Assembly (NCBI GenBank): GCA_002840245.1
Contig: PHAA01000024.1
Span: forward strand, 27,135 to 91,134
DNA: 64,000 nt
Source: Firmicutes bacterium HGW-Firmicutes-15
GTDB taxonomy: Bacteria > Bacillota > Syntrophomonadia > Syntrophomonadales > Syntrophomonadaceae
Direction: 5' to 3'
Position 1 is the stretch's first letter. Every line of letters starts with the position of its first letter. The notes below the pieces were generated by a model. It was not told the origin of the DNA and made no database searches. It worked only from the letters and a program-made list of their open reading frames with translations. The translations under genes were made by a program, and so were the position numbers. Positions 1 through 9,636 of the stretch are shown piece by piece.

Positions 1-2
1 TG

Positions 3-1586
3 GTAAACGAAGGGCTGATTAGTAAAGAAGAAGCTTTAATGCGAGTTGACCCCGAGCAGATTGATCAGCTTTTACATAGACAAATTGATAATTCAGTCCA
101 ATTAAAGCCTATTGCTCAGGGCTTGCCTGCTTCTCCAGGGGCAGCTTGCGGCAAAGTGGTGTTTGAATCTGATTTGGCTGAAAAGATGGCAGAAGCCGGG
201 GAAAAAGTGGTCTTGGTGCGCAATGAGACTGCTCCTGATGATATACATGGAATTGTACACTCGCAAGGGGTGCTTACCGCTCGGGGGGGCATGACTTCTC
301 ATGCTGCTGTCGTTGCTCGAGGTATGGGCAAGCCTTGTGTTTGTGGCTGCGAAAGCATTAAGATAGATTCCGCTGGCAAAACGTTCAGTGTAAACGGGGT
401 GTTAGTTAAAGAAGGTGATATTATAACCTTGGACGGAGCTACTGGTAAAGTAATGCTAGGCGAAGTAGCCATGATAGAACCTACTCTGTCAGATGAATTT
501 GAGACCCTTCTTATCTGGGCCAATGATATAAAGAGGTTGGCGGTGAGGGCCAATGCGGATACACCTGAGGATGCAGTCAAGGCTAGGGAGTTTGGAGCGG
601 AAGGTATCGGCCTATGCCGTACCGAGCATATGTTTATGGCTCAAGAACGCTTGCCTATCATGCAGGAAATGATATTGGCAGAAAATCTGGCTGACCGGGA
701 AATTGCCCTAGCCAAACTCTTGCCCTTCCAGCGGGACGATTTTTATGGAATATTAAAAGCGATGGCGCCATTCCCTGTTACCATCCGTCTACTGGATCCT
801 CCTCTGCATGAATTCTTACCTGATCATGAAGCATTAATGCTGGAAATTGCAGAAATGAAACATCGTAATTCCAACAAATACGATATGTTTGAAAAAGAAG
901 AACTTCTTAAGAAGATAAATAAACTTTCGGAAGCTAACCCCATGCTTGGTCATCGTGGATGTCGTCTAGGTTTAACCTACCCAGAGATATATATCATGCA
1001 GGCTCGGGCGATCTTTGAAGCGATGTGTCTTTTAAAAGCTGAAGGAGTAGAAGCTTTTGCAGAAATTGAAATTCCATTAGTAATGGATCTGATGGAATTC
1101 TCCTTGCTCAGAGAAGATATTTTGGCGGTCTATGAAGACGTCAAGAAAACCTGTGGGCATGAACTGGATTTTGTTCTGGGAACGATGCTGGAACTTCCCC
1201 GAGCCTGTGTTATGGCGGATGAAATTGCCCAGCAGGCTGAATTCTTTTCCTTTGGAACCAATGATTTAACCCAAACCACACTGGGTTTCAGCCGGGATGA
1301 TGCTGAAAGCAAGTTTATTCCCGTTTATTTAGAAAAAAAGGTCATAAAAGATAATCCCTTTGCAGTACTTGACCGCAAGGGTGTGGGGTACTTAATGAAA
1401 ATGGCCGTAGAAAAGGCACGGGGGACGAAACCGGGTATACTTATGGGAATATGCGGGGAGCATGGGGGTGAGCCCAGCTCGATAGAATTCTGTCATCTAC
1501 TAGGCTTGGATTATGTAAGTTGTTCCCCATATAGAATTCCCATTGCTCGCCTGGCAGCAGCCCAAGCACAAATTAAAAACCGCTAG
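3..1586 (+). CDS. ppdK: Pyruvate, phosphate dikinase, C-terminal part (5' end outside window)
   Basis: Interconverts pyruvate/ATP/phosphate and PEP/AMP/pyrophosphate in the cytosol. The reading frame is open from the left edge, 12 codons before the first ATG at 39, so this is the last ~527 residues of a protein that is normally about 880. The mobile phosphohistidine domain shows GGMTSHAAVVARG, with the catalytic His about 88 residues after that ATG. The PEP/pyruvate-binding barrel follows, with FGTNDLTQTTLGFSRDD and the GICGEHGG segment carrying the catalytic Cys near the C-terminus. The distance from His to the C-terminus (~427 residues) matches the family. In a fermentative or syntrophic anaerobe it would serve pyruvate/PEP exchange. 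A terminator follows directly. Confidence 0.95.
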   Translation, partial: VNEGLISKEEALMRVDPEQIDQLLHRQIDNSVQLKPIAQGLPASPGAACGKVVFESDLAEKMAEAGEKVVLVRNETAPDDIHGIVHSQGVLTARGGMTSHAAVVARGMGKPCVCGCESIKIDSAGKTFSVNGVLVKEGDIITLDGATGKVMLGEVAMIEPTLSDEFETLLIWANDIKRLAVRANADTPEDAVKAREFGAEGIGLCRTEHMFMAQERLPIMQEMILAENLADREIALAKLLPFQRDDFYGILKAMAPFPVTIRLLDPPLHEFLPDHEALMLEIAEMKHRNSNKYDMFEKEELLKKINKLSEANPMLGHRGCRLGLTYPEIYIMQARAIFEAMCLLKAEGVEAFAEIEIPLVMDLMEFSLLREDILAVYEDVKKTCGHELDFVLGTMLELPRACVMADEIAQQAEFFSFGTNDLTQTTLGFSRDDAESKFIPVYLEKKVIKDNPFAVLDRKGVGYLMKMAVEKARGTKPGILMGICGEHGGEPSSIEFCHLLGLDYVSCSPYRIPIARLAAAQAQIKNR

Positions 1587-1609
1587 TCAATTATTTAGGG
1601 AATTATTGA

Positions 1610-1643
1610 GGAGCTCTGTAAAAACAGGGCTCCTTTATTTTTT
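1610..1643 (+). terminator. Rho-independent terminator after ppdK
   Basis: A 9-bp stem (GGAGCTCTG / CAGGGCTCC, one G-T pair) with a 6-nt loop is followed by a T-rich run. It lies 24 bases after the ppdK stop. Confidence 0.88.
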
Positions 1644-1847
1644 GATAGCCCCTTCTGCCCGGGAATAATATGCCATCTATGTTTAACTGGAAAGAATTAA
1701 ACCAAATCTTATGAGGACTACCAGCTAATGCTTAATTAGGTAGGGACAAGCCGGGGAAACGCTACATAGGCAATTTGTCTATTGATTGTCGAAAAAGATA
1801 AACTTTAACTGGGAGAAATTATATTTTGGAAGGGAAGTGATTTATAG

Positions 1848-2744
1848 GTGAGAATTAAAAGAGGCAAGGGGTCAGCCTTTATATTGCTGGCAGCTGCAAT
1901 TTTATGTCTAAGCATAGTCGCCATGGGTGGTGATTTGATGGCTAGCAGCGCTAGAAACCTGGATTGGGGCTGTAGGGGAGACGATGTAAGAAGTCTACAG
2001 GCGGATTTGGGCACTCTGGGTTATGACACATATGGTTTAGATGGCATTTTTGGTCAGAATACATACAATGCCGTGCTGGGGTTTCAAAAGGCTAAAGGGC
2101 TTCCTGCGGATGGGGTCGTAGGGGAAAGTACCAGAATAGTTCTGAATGAAGAACTAAACGGGGTTAGTTATGTGCTCCAATGGGGAGATAGCCTTGAGGC
2201 TGTAGCCTTAAAGTATGACACGACAGTACAGGCTATTATGCAAAAAAACGGAATTAGCTCTTGGATCTTGCCGCCCGGTCTTCGCTTGCTCATTCCTGAT
2301 AGAGTTAATGCAGTAGAGCCTTCCAGGGGGAGCAATCGTTATGGAGAGATGGCCGATTGGTGGACGGTAGCAAGTAAGGTATTTGCGCTTGGTGACGTGG
2401 CTACTATAACTGATCTGGATACGGGTTTGAAATACCAGGTAGTCCGCAAAGGAGGCAGCAGTCATGCTGATTGTCAGCCCTTAACAGCTGCTGATACCGC
2501 CACTATGCTGAAGATTTATGGGGGAGAATGGAGTTGGGCTCGCAGAGCTATTCTGGTATCAGTTAACGGTCGGGTGTTTGCAGCTTCGCAAAATGGTATG
2601 CCTCATGGAGGCCAGAGCATTTGGGACAACAATTTCCCGGGGCATTTTTGCATTCATTTTCTTAACAGTAGAACTCACGGAACTGACAATCTCGACCCTG
2701 CTCATCAGGCAGCGGTTCATAAAGCGGCAGGTTTAGCGAAATAG
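1848..2744 (+). CDS. Exported peptidoglycan-binding / LysM protein with conserved C-terminal domain
   Basis: Probably a cell-wall or spore-coat associated protein. The GTG start at 1848 follows GGAAGGGA. Residues ~9-30 form a hydrophobic signal or anchor. Residues ~38-100 are a peptidoglycan-binding domain 1 repeat (GDDVRSLQADLGTLGY, DGIFGQNTYNAVLGFQ). Residues ~105-152 look like LysM (VLQWGDSLEAVALKYDTTV). The last ~130 residues form a domain with GHFCIHFLNSRTHGT near the end, which I associate with clostridial LysM proteins of unknown activity. It is a monocistronic gene between two terminators. A single TGTCGAA heptamer at 1787-1793 resembles a Spo0A box but could be chance. Confidence 0.8.
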   Translation: MRIKRGKGSAFILLAAAILCLSIVAMGGDLMASSARNLDWGCRGDDVRSLQADLGTLGYDTYGLDGIFGQNTYNAVLGFQKAKGLPADGVVGESTRIVLNEELNGVSYVLQWGDSLEAVALKYDTTVQAIMQKNGISSWILPPGLRLLIPDRVNAVEPSRGSNRYGEMADWWTVASKVFALGDVATITDLDTGLKYQVVRKGGSSHADCQPLTAADTATMLKIYGGEWSWARRAILVSVNGRVFAASQNGMPHGGQSIWDNNFPGHFCIHFLNSRTHGTDNLDPAHQAAVHKAAGLAK

Positions 2745-2772
2745 AATAATAGGTCTGCACAAGAATATTACG

Positions 2773-2801
2773 CCCGGTACTTTTTAGGTACCGGGTTTTT
2801 T
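2773..2801 (+). terminator. Rho-independent terminator
   Basis: A perfect 8-bp stem (CCCGGTAC / GTACCGGG) with a 7-nt loop precedes TTTTTT, 28 bases after the LysM gene. Confidence 0.92.
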
Positions 2802-2930
2802 GCGGTGTAAATAGAATTTTTAATATTTATTTGATATTTAGAGGAATTAAGGGGTGCGTTGTAGTATAAGAATACAATAAGGAATTCTTAACCTTACAGG
2901 CTAAGGATTTTTTTATTCATAGGCGAGGTG

Positions 2931-4010
2931 ATGAAGATGACGATCCGGGAAGAAATTGAAGCGAGAGAAATAGCAGCACTTAATCCCCAGGCTACTCTGG
3001 CCAGCAAGTCCAAGGGGAGGCAGGTGAGAGAAGAAGCAGATCTTATCCGTACCTGTTTTATGATCGATAGGGATAGGGTGGTTCATTCTAAGTCTTTTCG
3101 CCGACTTAAACATAAGACCCAGGTTTTCGTAGCTCCACCGGGGGATCATTACCGTACTCGACTTACCCATACCCTGGAAGTCAACCAAATAGCTAAAACG
3201 ATTGGAGCAGGGTTGAATTTAAATCTTGATCTGATTGAGGCAATAGCCCTTGCTCATGATGTGGGTCATACCCCTTTTGCCCATGCTGGTGAACAAATAC
3301 TAGATGAATTGACTTCAGGTCATTTCCGTCACAATGAAAACAGCATCCGGGTTTTGACCCGGGTTGAACAACACCGGGTTAGAAGTGGCTTAAATCTTAG
3401 TGCCGAGGTTTTAGATGGGGTCTTGCATCATAGCGGCTATGGAAAAGGAGAACAGCGCGCGTATACTCTGGAAGGGCAAGTCATTCGTATAAGTGACAAA
3501 ATTGCTTATGTTCAACATGATATCGATGATTCCATTCGCGCCGGACTGTTAACCCTAGAACAAATTCCCCGAGAATTCCTTGATATTTTAGGGGATACCC
3601 ATAGTCAGCGAATTACAACCCTGGTAACCGATACTATTTATCATACCCGCCAACTAATGGCAGTCAGCTCGGTTCCTATGGTAGAGCCGGGCCCGGAAAT
3701 AGAACGAGCCTTATGGGGGTTGCGGGAGTTCATGTTTGAAAACATCTATCGAGGTTCGGTTTGTCAGGCCGAGAGAACCCGGGCCATGTTTATTATTGAG
3801 CATCTTTTTGACTACTATAAGAAATTTCCGGACAAGATGAGTCCGGTGTATCAGCAAATTGCAGCGGAAGAAGGCCTTGAAAGAGCTGTGGTTGACTATA
3901 TCTCCGGGATGAGTGATGCCTATTGTGTAACTCTCTTTAAAGATATATTCATTCCTAAATCCCTGGTACCGGATGCTGGCAGGATATTTGGGGCATCTGA
4001 AGATGTGTGA
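2931..4010 (+). CDS. dgt: dGTPase-family HD phosphohydrolase
   Basis: HD-superfamily dNTP triphosphohydrolase-like protein. The metal site is visible as THTLEV (His ~80) and ALAHDVGHTPFAHAGE (His-Asp ~109-110), preceded by the family motif HSKSFRRLKHKTQVF. Length ~359 aa fits the short dGTPase-like class. Several starts overlap: GTG 2928, ATG 2931 and ATG 2937. The Shine-Dalgarno AGGCGAGG at 2921-2928 rules out GTG 2928 and favours one of the ATGs. The gene heads the dgt-dnaG-rpoD order common in Firmicutes, where its product may trim dNTP pools near the replication genes. The exact substrate cannot be read from the sequence. Confidence 0.9.
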   Translation: MKMTIREEIEAREIAALNPQATLASKSKGRQVREEADLIRTCFMIDRDRVVHSKSFRRLKHKTQVFVAPPGDHYRTRLTHTLEVNQIAKTIGAGLNLNLDLIEAIALAHDVGHTPFAHAGEQILDELTSGHFRHNENSIRVLTRVEQHRVRSGLNLSAEVLDGVLHHSGYGKGEQRAYTLEGQVIRISDKIAYVQHDIDDSIRAGLLTLEQIPREFLDILGDTHSQRITTLVTDTIYHTRQLMAVSSVPMVEPGPEIERALWGLREFMFENIYRGSVCQAERTRAMFIIEHLFDYYKKFPDKMSPVYQQIAAEEGLERAVVDYISGMSDAYCVTLFKDIFIPKSLVPDAGRIFGASEDV

Positions 4011-4094
4011 CTAGATAAAAATAAAAGTTATTTAGACATTTTTTGTGAATTAAAAAGGGATTTTCCAATCAATATAGAATAGTAGGTGGAAGCC

Positions 4095-5879
4095 ATGGCA
4101 AAATATGAGGATGAACAGAATATTCGTGAGATTGAGTCCCGGATTGATATTGTGGAACTCGTCTCCGAGACTGTTAACCTCAGCCGTAAAGGCAATAATT
4201 ACTGGGGCTTATGCCCGTTTCACCAGGAAAAAACCCCTTCTTTCAGCGTGAATCAGGACAAGCAGATGTATTATTGTTTTGGCTGCCATGTTGGCGGCAA
4301 TATTTTTTCATTTCTTATGAAAAAGGATGGCTTGGAATTCAAGGAGGCCTTGGAAATACTGGCTGCAAAAGCTGGAATTGAAATTGCGCGTCCCCAGGAC
4401 AGGAAAATAATTGACCAGCGCAAACAGATTATTGCGGTTAACAATGCCGCCACCCAATACTACCAAGAGATGCTTATAAGTCCGCAGGGAAAGACCGCCC
4501 GTGATTATTTGGAAAAACGGGGGATGATAGCAGAAACTATAAGCAATTTTAAGCTGGGTTATGCCCCGGACGAGTGGAACAGCATTGAAGAGTACTTGCT
4601 TAAAAAGGGTTTTACTGCCGAAATAGTGAAATTATCTGGGTTGATCAAGCGTAGTGATAATCAGAATCGGTTCTATGATTTGTTTCGAAACCGGATTATT
4701 TTTCCAATATTTCAATATCGGCAGGATGTTGTGGGATTCGGAGGCAGAAGCCTCGGAGAAGCTCTTCCCAAATACCTAAATACTGCTGAAACCGAATTAT
4801 TTTCTAAAAGGAAAAACCTTTATGGTTTGTCTCAAGCACGTGAAAGTATTAGAGAGGCTAACACTGCTTATCTGGTAGAAGGTTATATGGACTGCATAAA
4901 ACTACAACAGTCAGGAATAAAAAATGTGGTGGCTTCACTTGGAACCGCTCTAACAGAAGACCAGGCCCACATATTACGCAGATATACGGAAAAAGTAATA
5001 GTGCTATATGATGGTGATGAGGCCGGTCAACGTGAAACCATACGCGCCATAAACGTTCTTTTGGGTGCGAATTTGAAAGCAGAGGTGGTTAGCCTACCCG
5101 CGGGGAAGGACCCTGACGAATATTTGGACAATTATGGAAAAGAGGGATTTTTACAGTTTATACAGAATAATAAATATAGTGATATAGAATTCAAATTAAA
5201 TCGGCATCTATTAGCAACTCCGACACTTGATTTGGATTCAAAGATAAATATCATTAATCGGCTCAAAGACGAAATTATGGGTTTAGCTAGCGCAATGGAA
5301 AAAGATTTCTATATAAAGCTCCTGGCGCAAAAGCTTAAGGTGGAGGAAAACATAGTTTACCAGGAATTACAACCAAGGCATAATCATCAGCATATAAGCC
5401 ACAATAGGAATAATATTGAAATATTACGGGATAATAATAAGTACGGTAAATATGGTATCCAGGAGAAAATTTTAGCGGCGATGCTAAAGGATGATGAAGT
5501 GTTTACTACGATAAAAAATAGAATTGGGATAAAATTCTTTGTTAACCCCGATTACCAAGCTTTGGTGGAGATTTATGACCAATTACTGGGGGAGCAGGCA
5601 GAAAAGGCGCGCGACATACGGTATATGGCCTCCTCTGAAGGTTTAGATGCAGCTTATGCCCGGGTAGCCATGCTTATGGATGAAGCTAATCTCGACGAGG
5701 CTAGGGAAGTGGAAGAATTTATTAGGCGGGTGGAGCAAAAAAAAGCAGAGGCCCTCTGGCAAAGAGTTTTTGAACAATTAGATATTCTTGGTGATACAGG
5801 AGATTTTGATTCTGTACTATCCTTTATCCTCAAGTTAGATAAATTTACTAATGCAACCCGGGAAGGGGGGATACAATGA
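4095..5879 (+). CDS. dnaG: DNA primase
   Basis: Synthesises RNA primers at the replication fork. Counting from ATG 4095, the CHC2 zinc finger has its ligands at Cys40, His43, Cys61 and Cys64 (CPFH...YCFGC), the canonical numbering. The catalytic core follows ([14 protein letters not shown]). The TOPRIM domain shows LVEGYMDC and VLYDGDEAG with the metal-binding acidic residues. The C-terminal ~150 residues are the helicase-interacting region and are poorly conserved, as usual. ATG 4095 is preferred over the in-frame GTG 4086 because AGGTGG overlaps that GTG. The stop overlaps the rpoD start by 4 bases (ATGA), indicating translational coupling. Confidence 0.96.
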   Translation: MAKYEDEQNIREIESRIDIVELVSETVNLSRKGNNYWGLCPFHQEKTPSFSVNQDKQMYYCFGCHVGGNIFSFLMKKDGLEFKEALEILAAKAGIEIARPQDRKIIDQRKQIIAVNNAATQYYQEMLISPQGKTARDYLEKRGMIAETISNFKLGYAPDEWNSIEEYLLKKGFTAEIVKLSGLIKRSDNQNRFYDLFRNRIIFPIFQYRQDVVGFGGRSLGEALPKYLNTAETELFSKRKNLYGLSQARESIREANTAYLVEGYMDCIKLQQSGIKNVVASLGTALTEDQAHILRRYTEKVIVLYDGDEAGQRETIRAINVLLGANLKAEVVSLPAGKDPDEYLDNYGKEGFLQFIQNNKYSDIEFKLNRHLLATPTLDLDSKINIINRLKDEIMGLASAMEKDFYIKLLAQKLKVEENIVYQELQPRHNHQHISHNRNNIEILRDNNKYGKYGIQEKILAAMLKDDEVFTTIKNRIGIKFFVNPDYQALVEIYDQLLGEQAEKARDIRYMASSEGLDAAYARVAMLMDEANLDEAREVEEFIRRVEQKKAEALWQRVFEQLDILGDTGDFDSVLSFILKLDKFTNATREGGIQ

Positions 5880-6961
5880 AACTAGATCGTAAAATGGCTG
5901 AAACTATTGGCGCTTTGGCTGAAAAAGGCAAGAAGAAGAAAAATTTGACCTATGACGAAATCATAGAAGAACTTCAGATGTACAATCTGGAACCTGATGC
6001 TATAGAGGATATTTTCGAGCATTTACAGAGCTTGGGCATTACTGTGGGGCCTGATGGGGAAGGCGATGGTGAGCTTGACGAAAGTGAACCTGAAACTATA
6101 GAAACCGAAAAAATTGTCGTTCCTGATGGCGTGGAAATAGATGACCCGGTAAGGATGTATCTGAAAGAAATAGGCCGGGTAAGATTACTTACGGCGGACG
6201 AAGAAATAGCATTAGCTCAGCAAATTGAAGCTGGCGAAGAAGAAGCTAAAAGGAAATTGGTTGAGGCGAATCTTAGGCTAGTTGTCAGTATAGCCAAGAG
6301 GTATGTTGGTAGGGGAATGCTTTTTCTGGATTTGATTCAAGAAGGCAATCTGGGCTTAATGAAAGCAGTGGAAAAGTTTGACTATCGTAAGGGGTATAAA
6401 TTCAGTACCTATGCTACATGGTGGATCAGACAGGCCATTACTAGAGCGATTGCAGACCAGGCCCGCACTATAAGGATACCGGTACACATGGTAGAGACCA
6501 TAAATAAGCTCTCCAGGGTGCAGCGCAGCCTTCTGCAAACGTTGGGAAAGGAGCCTACCCCTAGCGAAGTAGCTCAAGAGATGGATATTCCAGTGGAACG
6601 AGTTATTGAAATAATGAAGGTGGCTCAGGAACCGGTTTCTCTTGAGACTCCTATCGGTGAAGAAGATGACAGTCATCTGGGTGATTTTATTACTGATGAG
6701 GATGCCGAATCACCGGAAGAATCAGCCTCCTTTGTACTCTTGCGTGAGCACATGGACGGTATATTGAATACCTTGACAGAGAGAGAAGAGAAGGTGCTGC
6801 GATTAAGGTTTGGCTTGGATGATGGAAGGCCTAGAACTCTGGAAGAAGTAGGCCAAGAATTTGGAGTTACCAGGGAAAGAATCAGGCAGATTGAAGCTAA
6901 AGCTCTGCGAAAGTTACGGCATCCATCTCGAAGCAAAAAACTTAAAGACTATATTGAGTAA
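5876..6961 (+). CDS. rpoD: RNA polymerase primary sigma factor (sigma-70/SigA)
   Basis: Housekeeping sigma factor, 361 aa, about the Firmicutes SigA length. Region 1.1 is at ~1-60 and an acidic linker follows at ~60-80. Region 1.2 begins with [12 protein letters not shown]. Region 2 contains [20 protein letters not shown] and [17 protein letters not shown] (the -10 recognition helix). Region 3 follows, then region 4 with [19 protein letters not shown] (the -35 recognition helix-turn-helix). A strong purine-rich Shine-Dalgarno (GAAGGGGGG) lies inside the dnaG 3' end. Promoters in this window match its TTGACA/TATAAT specificity. Confidence 0.97.
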   Translation: MKLDRKMAETIGALAEKGKKKKNLTYDEIIEELQMYNLEPDAIEDIFEHLQSLGITVGPDGEGDGELDESEPETIETEKIVVPDGVEIDDPVRMYLKEIGRVRLLTADEEIALAQQIEAGEEEAKRKLVEANLRLVVSIAKRYVGRGMLFLDLIQEGNLGLMKAVEKFDYRKGYKFSTYATWWIRQAITRAIADQARTIRIPVHMVETINKLSRVQRSLLQTLGKEPTPSEVAQEMDIPVERVIEIMKVAQEPVSLETPIGEEDDSHLGDFITDEDAESPEESASFVLLREHMDGILNTLTEREEKVLRLRFGLDDGRPRTLEEVGQEFGVTRERIRQIEAKALRKLRHPSRSKKLKDYIE

Positions 6962-7012
6962 GAAGCCATGACTTAGCTTAGTAAACAGATGCCTCAAATA
7001 ACAAAAGGGTTA

Positions 7013-7041
7013 TTGACAGGAGTTCCTAATGAATATATAAT
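7013..7041 (+). promoter_or_regulatory. Consensus sigma-A promoter for tRNA-Asn
   Basis: TTGACA at 7013-7018 and TATAAT at 7036-7041 are separated by exactly 17 bases, ending 17 bases before the mature tRNA-Asn. Both hexamers match the sigma-70 consensus perfectly. Confidence 0.93.
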
Positions 7042-7058
7042 AAGTTTCGTTGAGTCTT

Positions 7059-7133
7059 TCCTCGATAGCTCAATGGTAGAGCATCCGGCTGTTAACCGGA
7101 GGGTTGTAGGTTCGAGTCCTACTCGGGGAGCCA
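7059..7133 (+). tRNA. tRNA-Asn (GTT)
   Basis: Full cloverleaf of 75 nt with encoded CCA. The acceptor stem is TCCTCGA/TCGGGGA (one wobble). The anticodon stem is TCCGG/CCGGA around CTGTTAA, giving anticodon GTT. The T arm is GTAGG TTCGAGT CCTAC. Confidence 0.97.
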
Positions 7134-7142
7134 TTGATAATA

Positions 7143-7175
7143 AAAGCGGTAATTAATCGTTTTACCGCTTTTTTA
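7143..7175 (+). terminator. Rho-independent terminator after tRNA-Asn
   Basis: A perfect 10-bp stem (AAAGCGGTAA / TTACCGCTTT) and T-run lie 10 bases after the tRNA CCA end. The Asn tRNA therefore appears to be its own transcription unit. Confidence 0.92.
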
Positions 7176-7260
7176 TTTTGCAAGAAATAAAATGCTTTTA
7201 CTATTGATTTTTAAAGGCATTTTATATATACTAACTCTTGCGGGGTTTTCAAAGAACTCC

Positions 7261-7336
7261 GGGCCTATAGCTCAGTTGGTAGAGCTACCGGCTCATAACC
7301 GGTTGGTCCCAGGTTCGAGTCCTGGTAGGCCCACCA
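7261..7336 (+). tRNA. tRNA-Met (CAT), elongator type
   Basis: 76 nt with encoded CCA. The acceptor is GGGCCTA/TAGGCCC, fully paired. The anticodon stem is ACCGG/CCGGT around CTCATAA, giving anticodon CAT. The paired first acceptor base and the absence of the three-G:C initiator anticodon stem indicate elongator Met (or the tRNA-Ile2 type if lysidine-modified, which the sequence cannot settle). Confidence 0.93.
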
Positions 7337-7341
7337 TATTT

Positions 7342-7417
7342 GGCCCCTTGGTCAAGCGGTCTAAGACACCGCCCTTTCACGGCGGTAACAGGGGTTCGAG
7401 TCCCCTAGGGGTCACCA
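7342..7417 (+). tRNA. tRNA-Glu (TTC)
   Basis: 76 nt with encoded CCA. The acceptor is GGCCCCT/AGGGGTC (one wobble). The anticodon stem is CCGCC/GGCGG around CTTTCAC, giving anticodon TTC. It lies 5 bases after tRNA-Met in the same apparent transcript. Confidence 0.97.
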
Positions 7418-7423
7418 TAATTA

Positions 7424-7499
<76 letters not shown>

Positions 7500-7507
7500 G
7501 AATATCA

Positions 7508-7540
7508 GGGGTTCCGATTTTCGGAACCCTTTTTATTTTT
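7508..7540 (+). terminator. Rho-independent terminator of the tRNA array
   Basis: A 9-bp perfect stem (GGGTTCCGA / TCGGAACCC) with a 3-nt loop is followed by TTTTTATTTTT, 9 bases after tRNA-Val. Confidence 0.93.
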
Positions 7541-7580
7541 ATAAAATAATTACCATTAGTATAGCCGTGGTGCAATAGGG

Positions 7581-7608
7581 ATTCCCAATTATATGGGAGT
7601 CTTTTTTT
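7581..7608 (+). terminator. Second terminator-like hairpin
   Basis: A 7-bp stem (ATTCCCA / TGGGAGT, one wobble) with a 6-nt loop is followed by CTTTTTTT. It lies 40 bases after the first terminator and may be a back-up. Confidence 0.6.
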
Positions 7609-7701
7609 GTGTGGAAGTCGTTTTTATTTTCATTACTAAAGTATAATTAAACCATATATAAATAAAGAAGGTAATAATACTGCGATAAGGAGAGGTGAAT
7701 T

Positions 7702-8583
7702 ATGATCAAGCTAACAGAAAACGTTATGCGACTAGGTAATCGACATTTTAATTTTTTTGTAGTGGGCCAAAAAGAAGCAGCTATAGTTGAATGCGGTGTT
7801 ACCGGCGGCGTTACCAGTTTAAGTAAGCAATGGCTTCAAATGGAGGGAAAGCCTGCTATTCGTTATCTAATCACTTCTCACGCTCATTTTGACCACGTCT
7901 GTGGTATTCCTGCTTTACGTGATTTATATCCTCAGGCGCAGGTCTTAGCCAGTAAAGAAGCCCAAAAAGTATTGAGCAAAACCAAAATAATAAACAATTT
8001 CTTTCAGCAGGATGAAAAGATGTCTGCTGTTTTACTTGCAGAAGGATTGGTAGCAGACAAAATTACATCTCCGTCGATAGAAGCAATTGTAGTTGATCAA
8101 ACTCTTGAGGAAGGGGATTCTATTGATTTGCGAGATGGTTTGCGACTGCAGGTTATTGCTTCTCCAGGTCATAGCCCCTGTAGTTTGGCATACTATTTTC
8201 CGACTGACCAGGTTATGTTTTTGTCTGATGCTGGCGGTTTTCAAATATCAGATGAGGATTTGTTTCCAGTGTTTTTTCAGGGATATGAGATGTATATTGA
8301 AACGATAAAAAGGCTAATGGGTTTCCCGACTCGAATTTTAGGTATTGCTCATGAGAGATTATGCGTGAAATCTGAAATAGAGAGCTTTTATATGCGTGCT
8401 TTGGAATCTGCCCGATCTGCTTTTAGGAATATTGAGACCATGCTGAATAATGGAATGAATGAAGATGAGATGAAACAGGTATTGTTTTCTACTTATTACC
8501 AGGGAAACCTGAGGATTTATACTCCTGAAAATATTAATGCCTGCATAGAACTACTCATTCGCAGGGTAAAGGAGTCTTTGTAG
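7702..8583 (+). CDS. Metallo-beta-lactamase-fold hydrolase
   Basis: Cytosolic protein of 293 aa. The dinuclear-metal signature HxHxDH is seen as TSHAHFDHVCG (residues ~54-64), with further ligand segments at PGHSPCS (~152-158) and LSDAGG. The closing His is probably in GIAHERL. There is no signal peptide. This fold covers glyoxalase II, flavoprotein, lactonase and thioesterase activities, and the substrate cannot be assigned here. A good Shine-Dalgarno (AAGGAGAGG) precedes the ATG. It stands alone and is convergent with the next gene. Confidence 0.82.
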   Translation: MIKLTENVMRLGNRHFNFFVVGQKEAAIVECGVTGGVTSLSKQWLQMEGKPAIRYLITSHAHFDHVCGIPALRDLYPQAQVLASKEAQKVLSKTKIINNFFQQDEKMSAVLLAEGLVADKITSPSIEAIVVDQTLEEGDSIDLRDGLRLQVIASPGHSPCSLAYYFPTDQVMFLSDAGGFQISDEDLFPVFFQGYEMYIETIKRLMGFPTRILGIAHERLCVKSEIESFYMRALESARSAFRNIETMLNNGMNEDEMKQVLFSTYYQGNLRIYTPENINACIELLIRRVKESL

Positions 8584-8596
8584 GCTTAGATTTTAT

Positions 8597-9118
8597 TCAT
8601 AAGCAATCTAGCTGCAAATCAATAATTATCCAATGTCCTCCTTTTTGTTCTGCGCTAATAAGATAGAGGTACTGGTCGCCCATCTCATAACAATCTGTAT
8701 ATATCCGCTTCAGTAAAACTTTGTTTGTGGATTGCCACTCGATATTCAGGTATGGTTTATCTGCCTCGGTTATTATCGGAATTGAATCTGTAGGGATAAC
8801 TGACATTTTGTTGAACTCCGGCAGCCACTGCAGGTAACAAGCAGTTATCGTACTGGCAAGGGGCTTATCAAATCCCTCTGAGAGATAGGCAATAGCGGAA
8901 TCAGGGCTGTTTGCGTGTGTCGATACCCGATATTGGTTCAAGGGATATATATCGTATAACAATGATGTGTATAGGGCATAATCAGCAACGATGTCGGTAA
9001 TTACTTGGTCAGAGGCATACTGACTCGTATTGCCAGTCCTAGTTGGTGCCAGGACTGGTGCTGATAGGAGAAGCACAATTAAAATAGAACTTAGCAGGAT
9101 GGAGGTGGTTTTGAGCAT
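8597..9118 (-). CDS. Small exported protein of unknown function
   Basis: 173 aa with a typical Sec signal peptide (hydrophobic residues ~5-23, cleavage plausible after VLA). The mature part is about 150 residues, mixed alpha/beta, with a closing beta-like segment (HWIIIDLQLD). The YLSEGFDKPLA / PTDSIP pattern vaguely recalls IseA-type DL-endopeptidase inhibitors or DUF3993 proteins, but the match is too weak to name it. An extended -10 promoter lies just upstream on the same strand. It converges with the metallo-beta-lactamase-fold gene, 13 bases apart. Confidence 0.6.
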   Translation of the reverse strand: MLKTTSILLSSILIVLLLSAPVLAPTRTGNTSQYASDQVITDIVADYALYTSLLYDIYPLNQYRVSTHANSPDSAIAYLSEGFDKPLASTITACYLQWLPEFNKMSVIPTDSIPIITEADKPYLNIEWQSTNKVLLKRIYTDCYEMGDQYLYLISAEQKGGHWIIIDLQLDCL

Positions 9119-9147
9119 TTGTTGGTCTCCTTATACTTAATGAGACC

Positions 9148-9175
9148 ATTATAACAAAATGGTAAATAAATACAA
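9148..9175 (-). promoter_or_regulatory. Extended -10 promoter for the small exported protein
   Basis: On the minus strand TGTTATAAT (TGn plus TATAAT, -10 hexamer at 9148-9153) is preceded by TTGTAT at 9170-9175 with a 16-base spacer. It lies 30 bases upstream of the ATG at 9118. Confidence 0.45.
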
Positions 9176-9317
9176 ACAAAAAAATCCCCTTTCTTCCGCG
9201 TTTACTGGCCTTCGAGCGGCAAATGGGCATAAAAAAAGACAGGTTTCCCGTCTAGCCCGATGAAAAAAGCACCCTTCGGGCACCACTGATGTTCGCTTGC
9301 TGACCAATAATGTTGCG

Positions 9318-9626
9318 AATCGCAGCTCTTTGCCGTCCATGGCACTGCTGCACTAGCCCATCCCTGGACGTCGAAGCCCTGGTTGCACTTATACTGAAAG
9401 TGCAAAAAGCCCGTTCAATCGACGTACATTATATGGGGACATTCCCGGTAAGGGGTGTGTCCCCATACATTATGCCGGGGACGTGGCCTTACTGCGGAGC
9501 AGACGGTCCGTCCCCATACCTTAGTCGCCTCAATCACCCTACGGGTACTCCCGATGTTCACTTCGTTCACATAATAATGTTGCACGGGCTTTTCTCATGC
9601 CTTGATCTTCACTTCTGTCATCAGCC
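9318..9626. repeat. Dispersed intergenic repeat, copy 1
   Basis: About 300 bases that recur with high identity at 36548-36931. Shared blocks include CGCAGCTCTTTGCCGTCCAT, the GGGGACATTCCC...GGGGTGTGTCCCC motif pair, ATTATGCCGGGGACGTG, CCTCAATCACCCTACGGGTA and ACTTCTGTCATCAGCC. The copy ends 10 bases before the degV stop codon. Short frames crossing it are not convincing genes. No transposase is encoded, so it is a non-autonomous or decayed element. Confidence 0.8.
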
Positions 9627-9636
9627 TGGTAGCTGG

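Noticed and set aside
1787..1793. TGTCGAA Spo0A-box-like heptamer
   Set aside because: A 7-mer is expected several times in a window of this size, and there is only one copy, so it is not evidence of sporulation control on its own.
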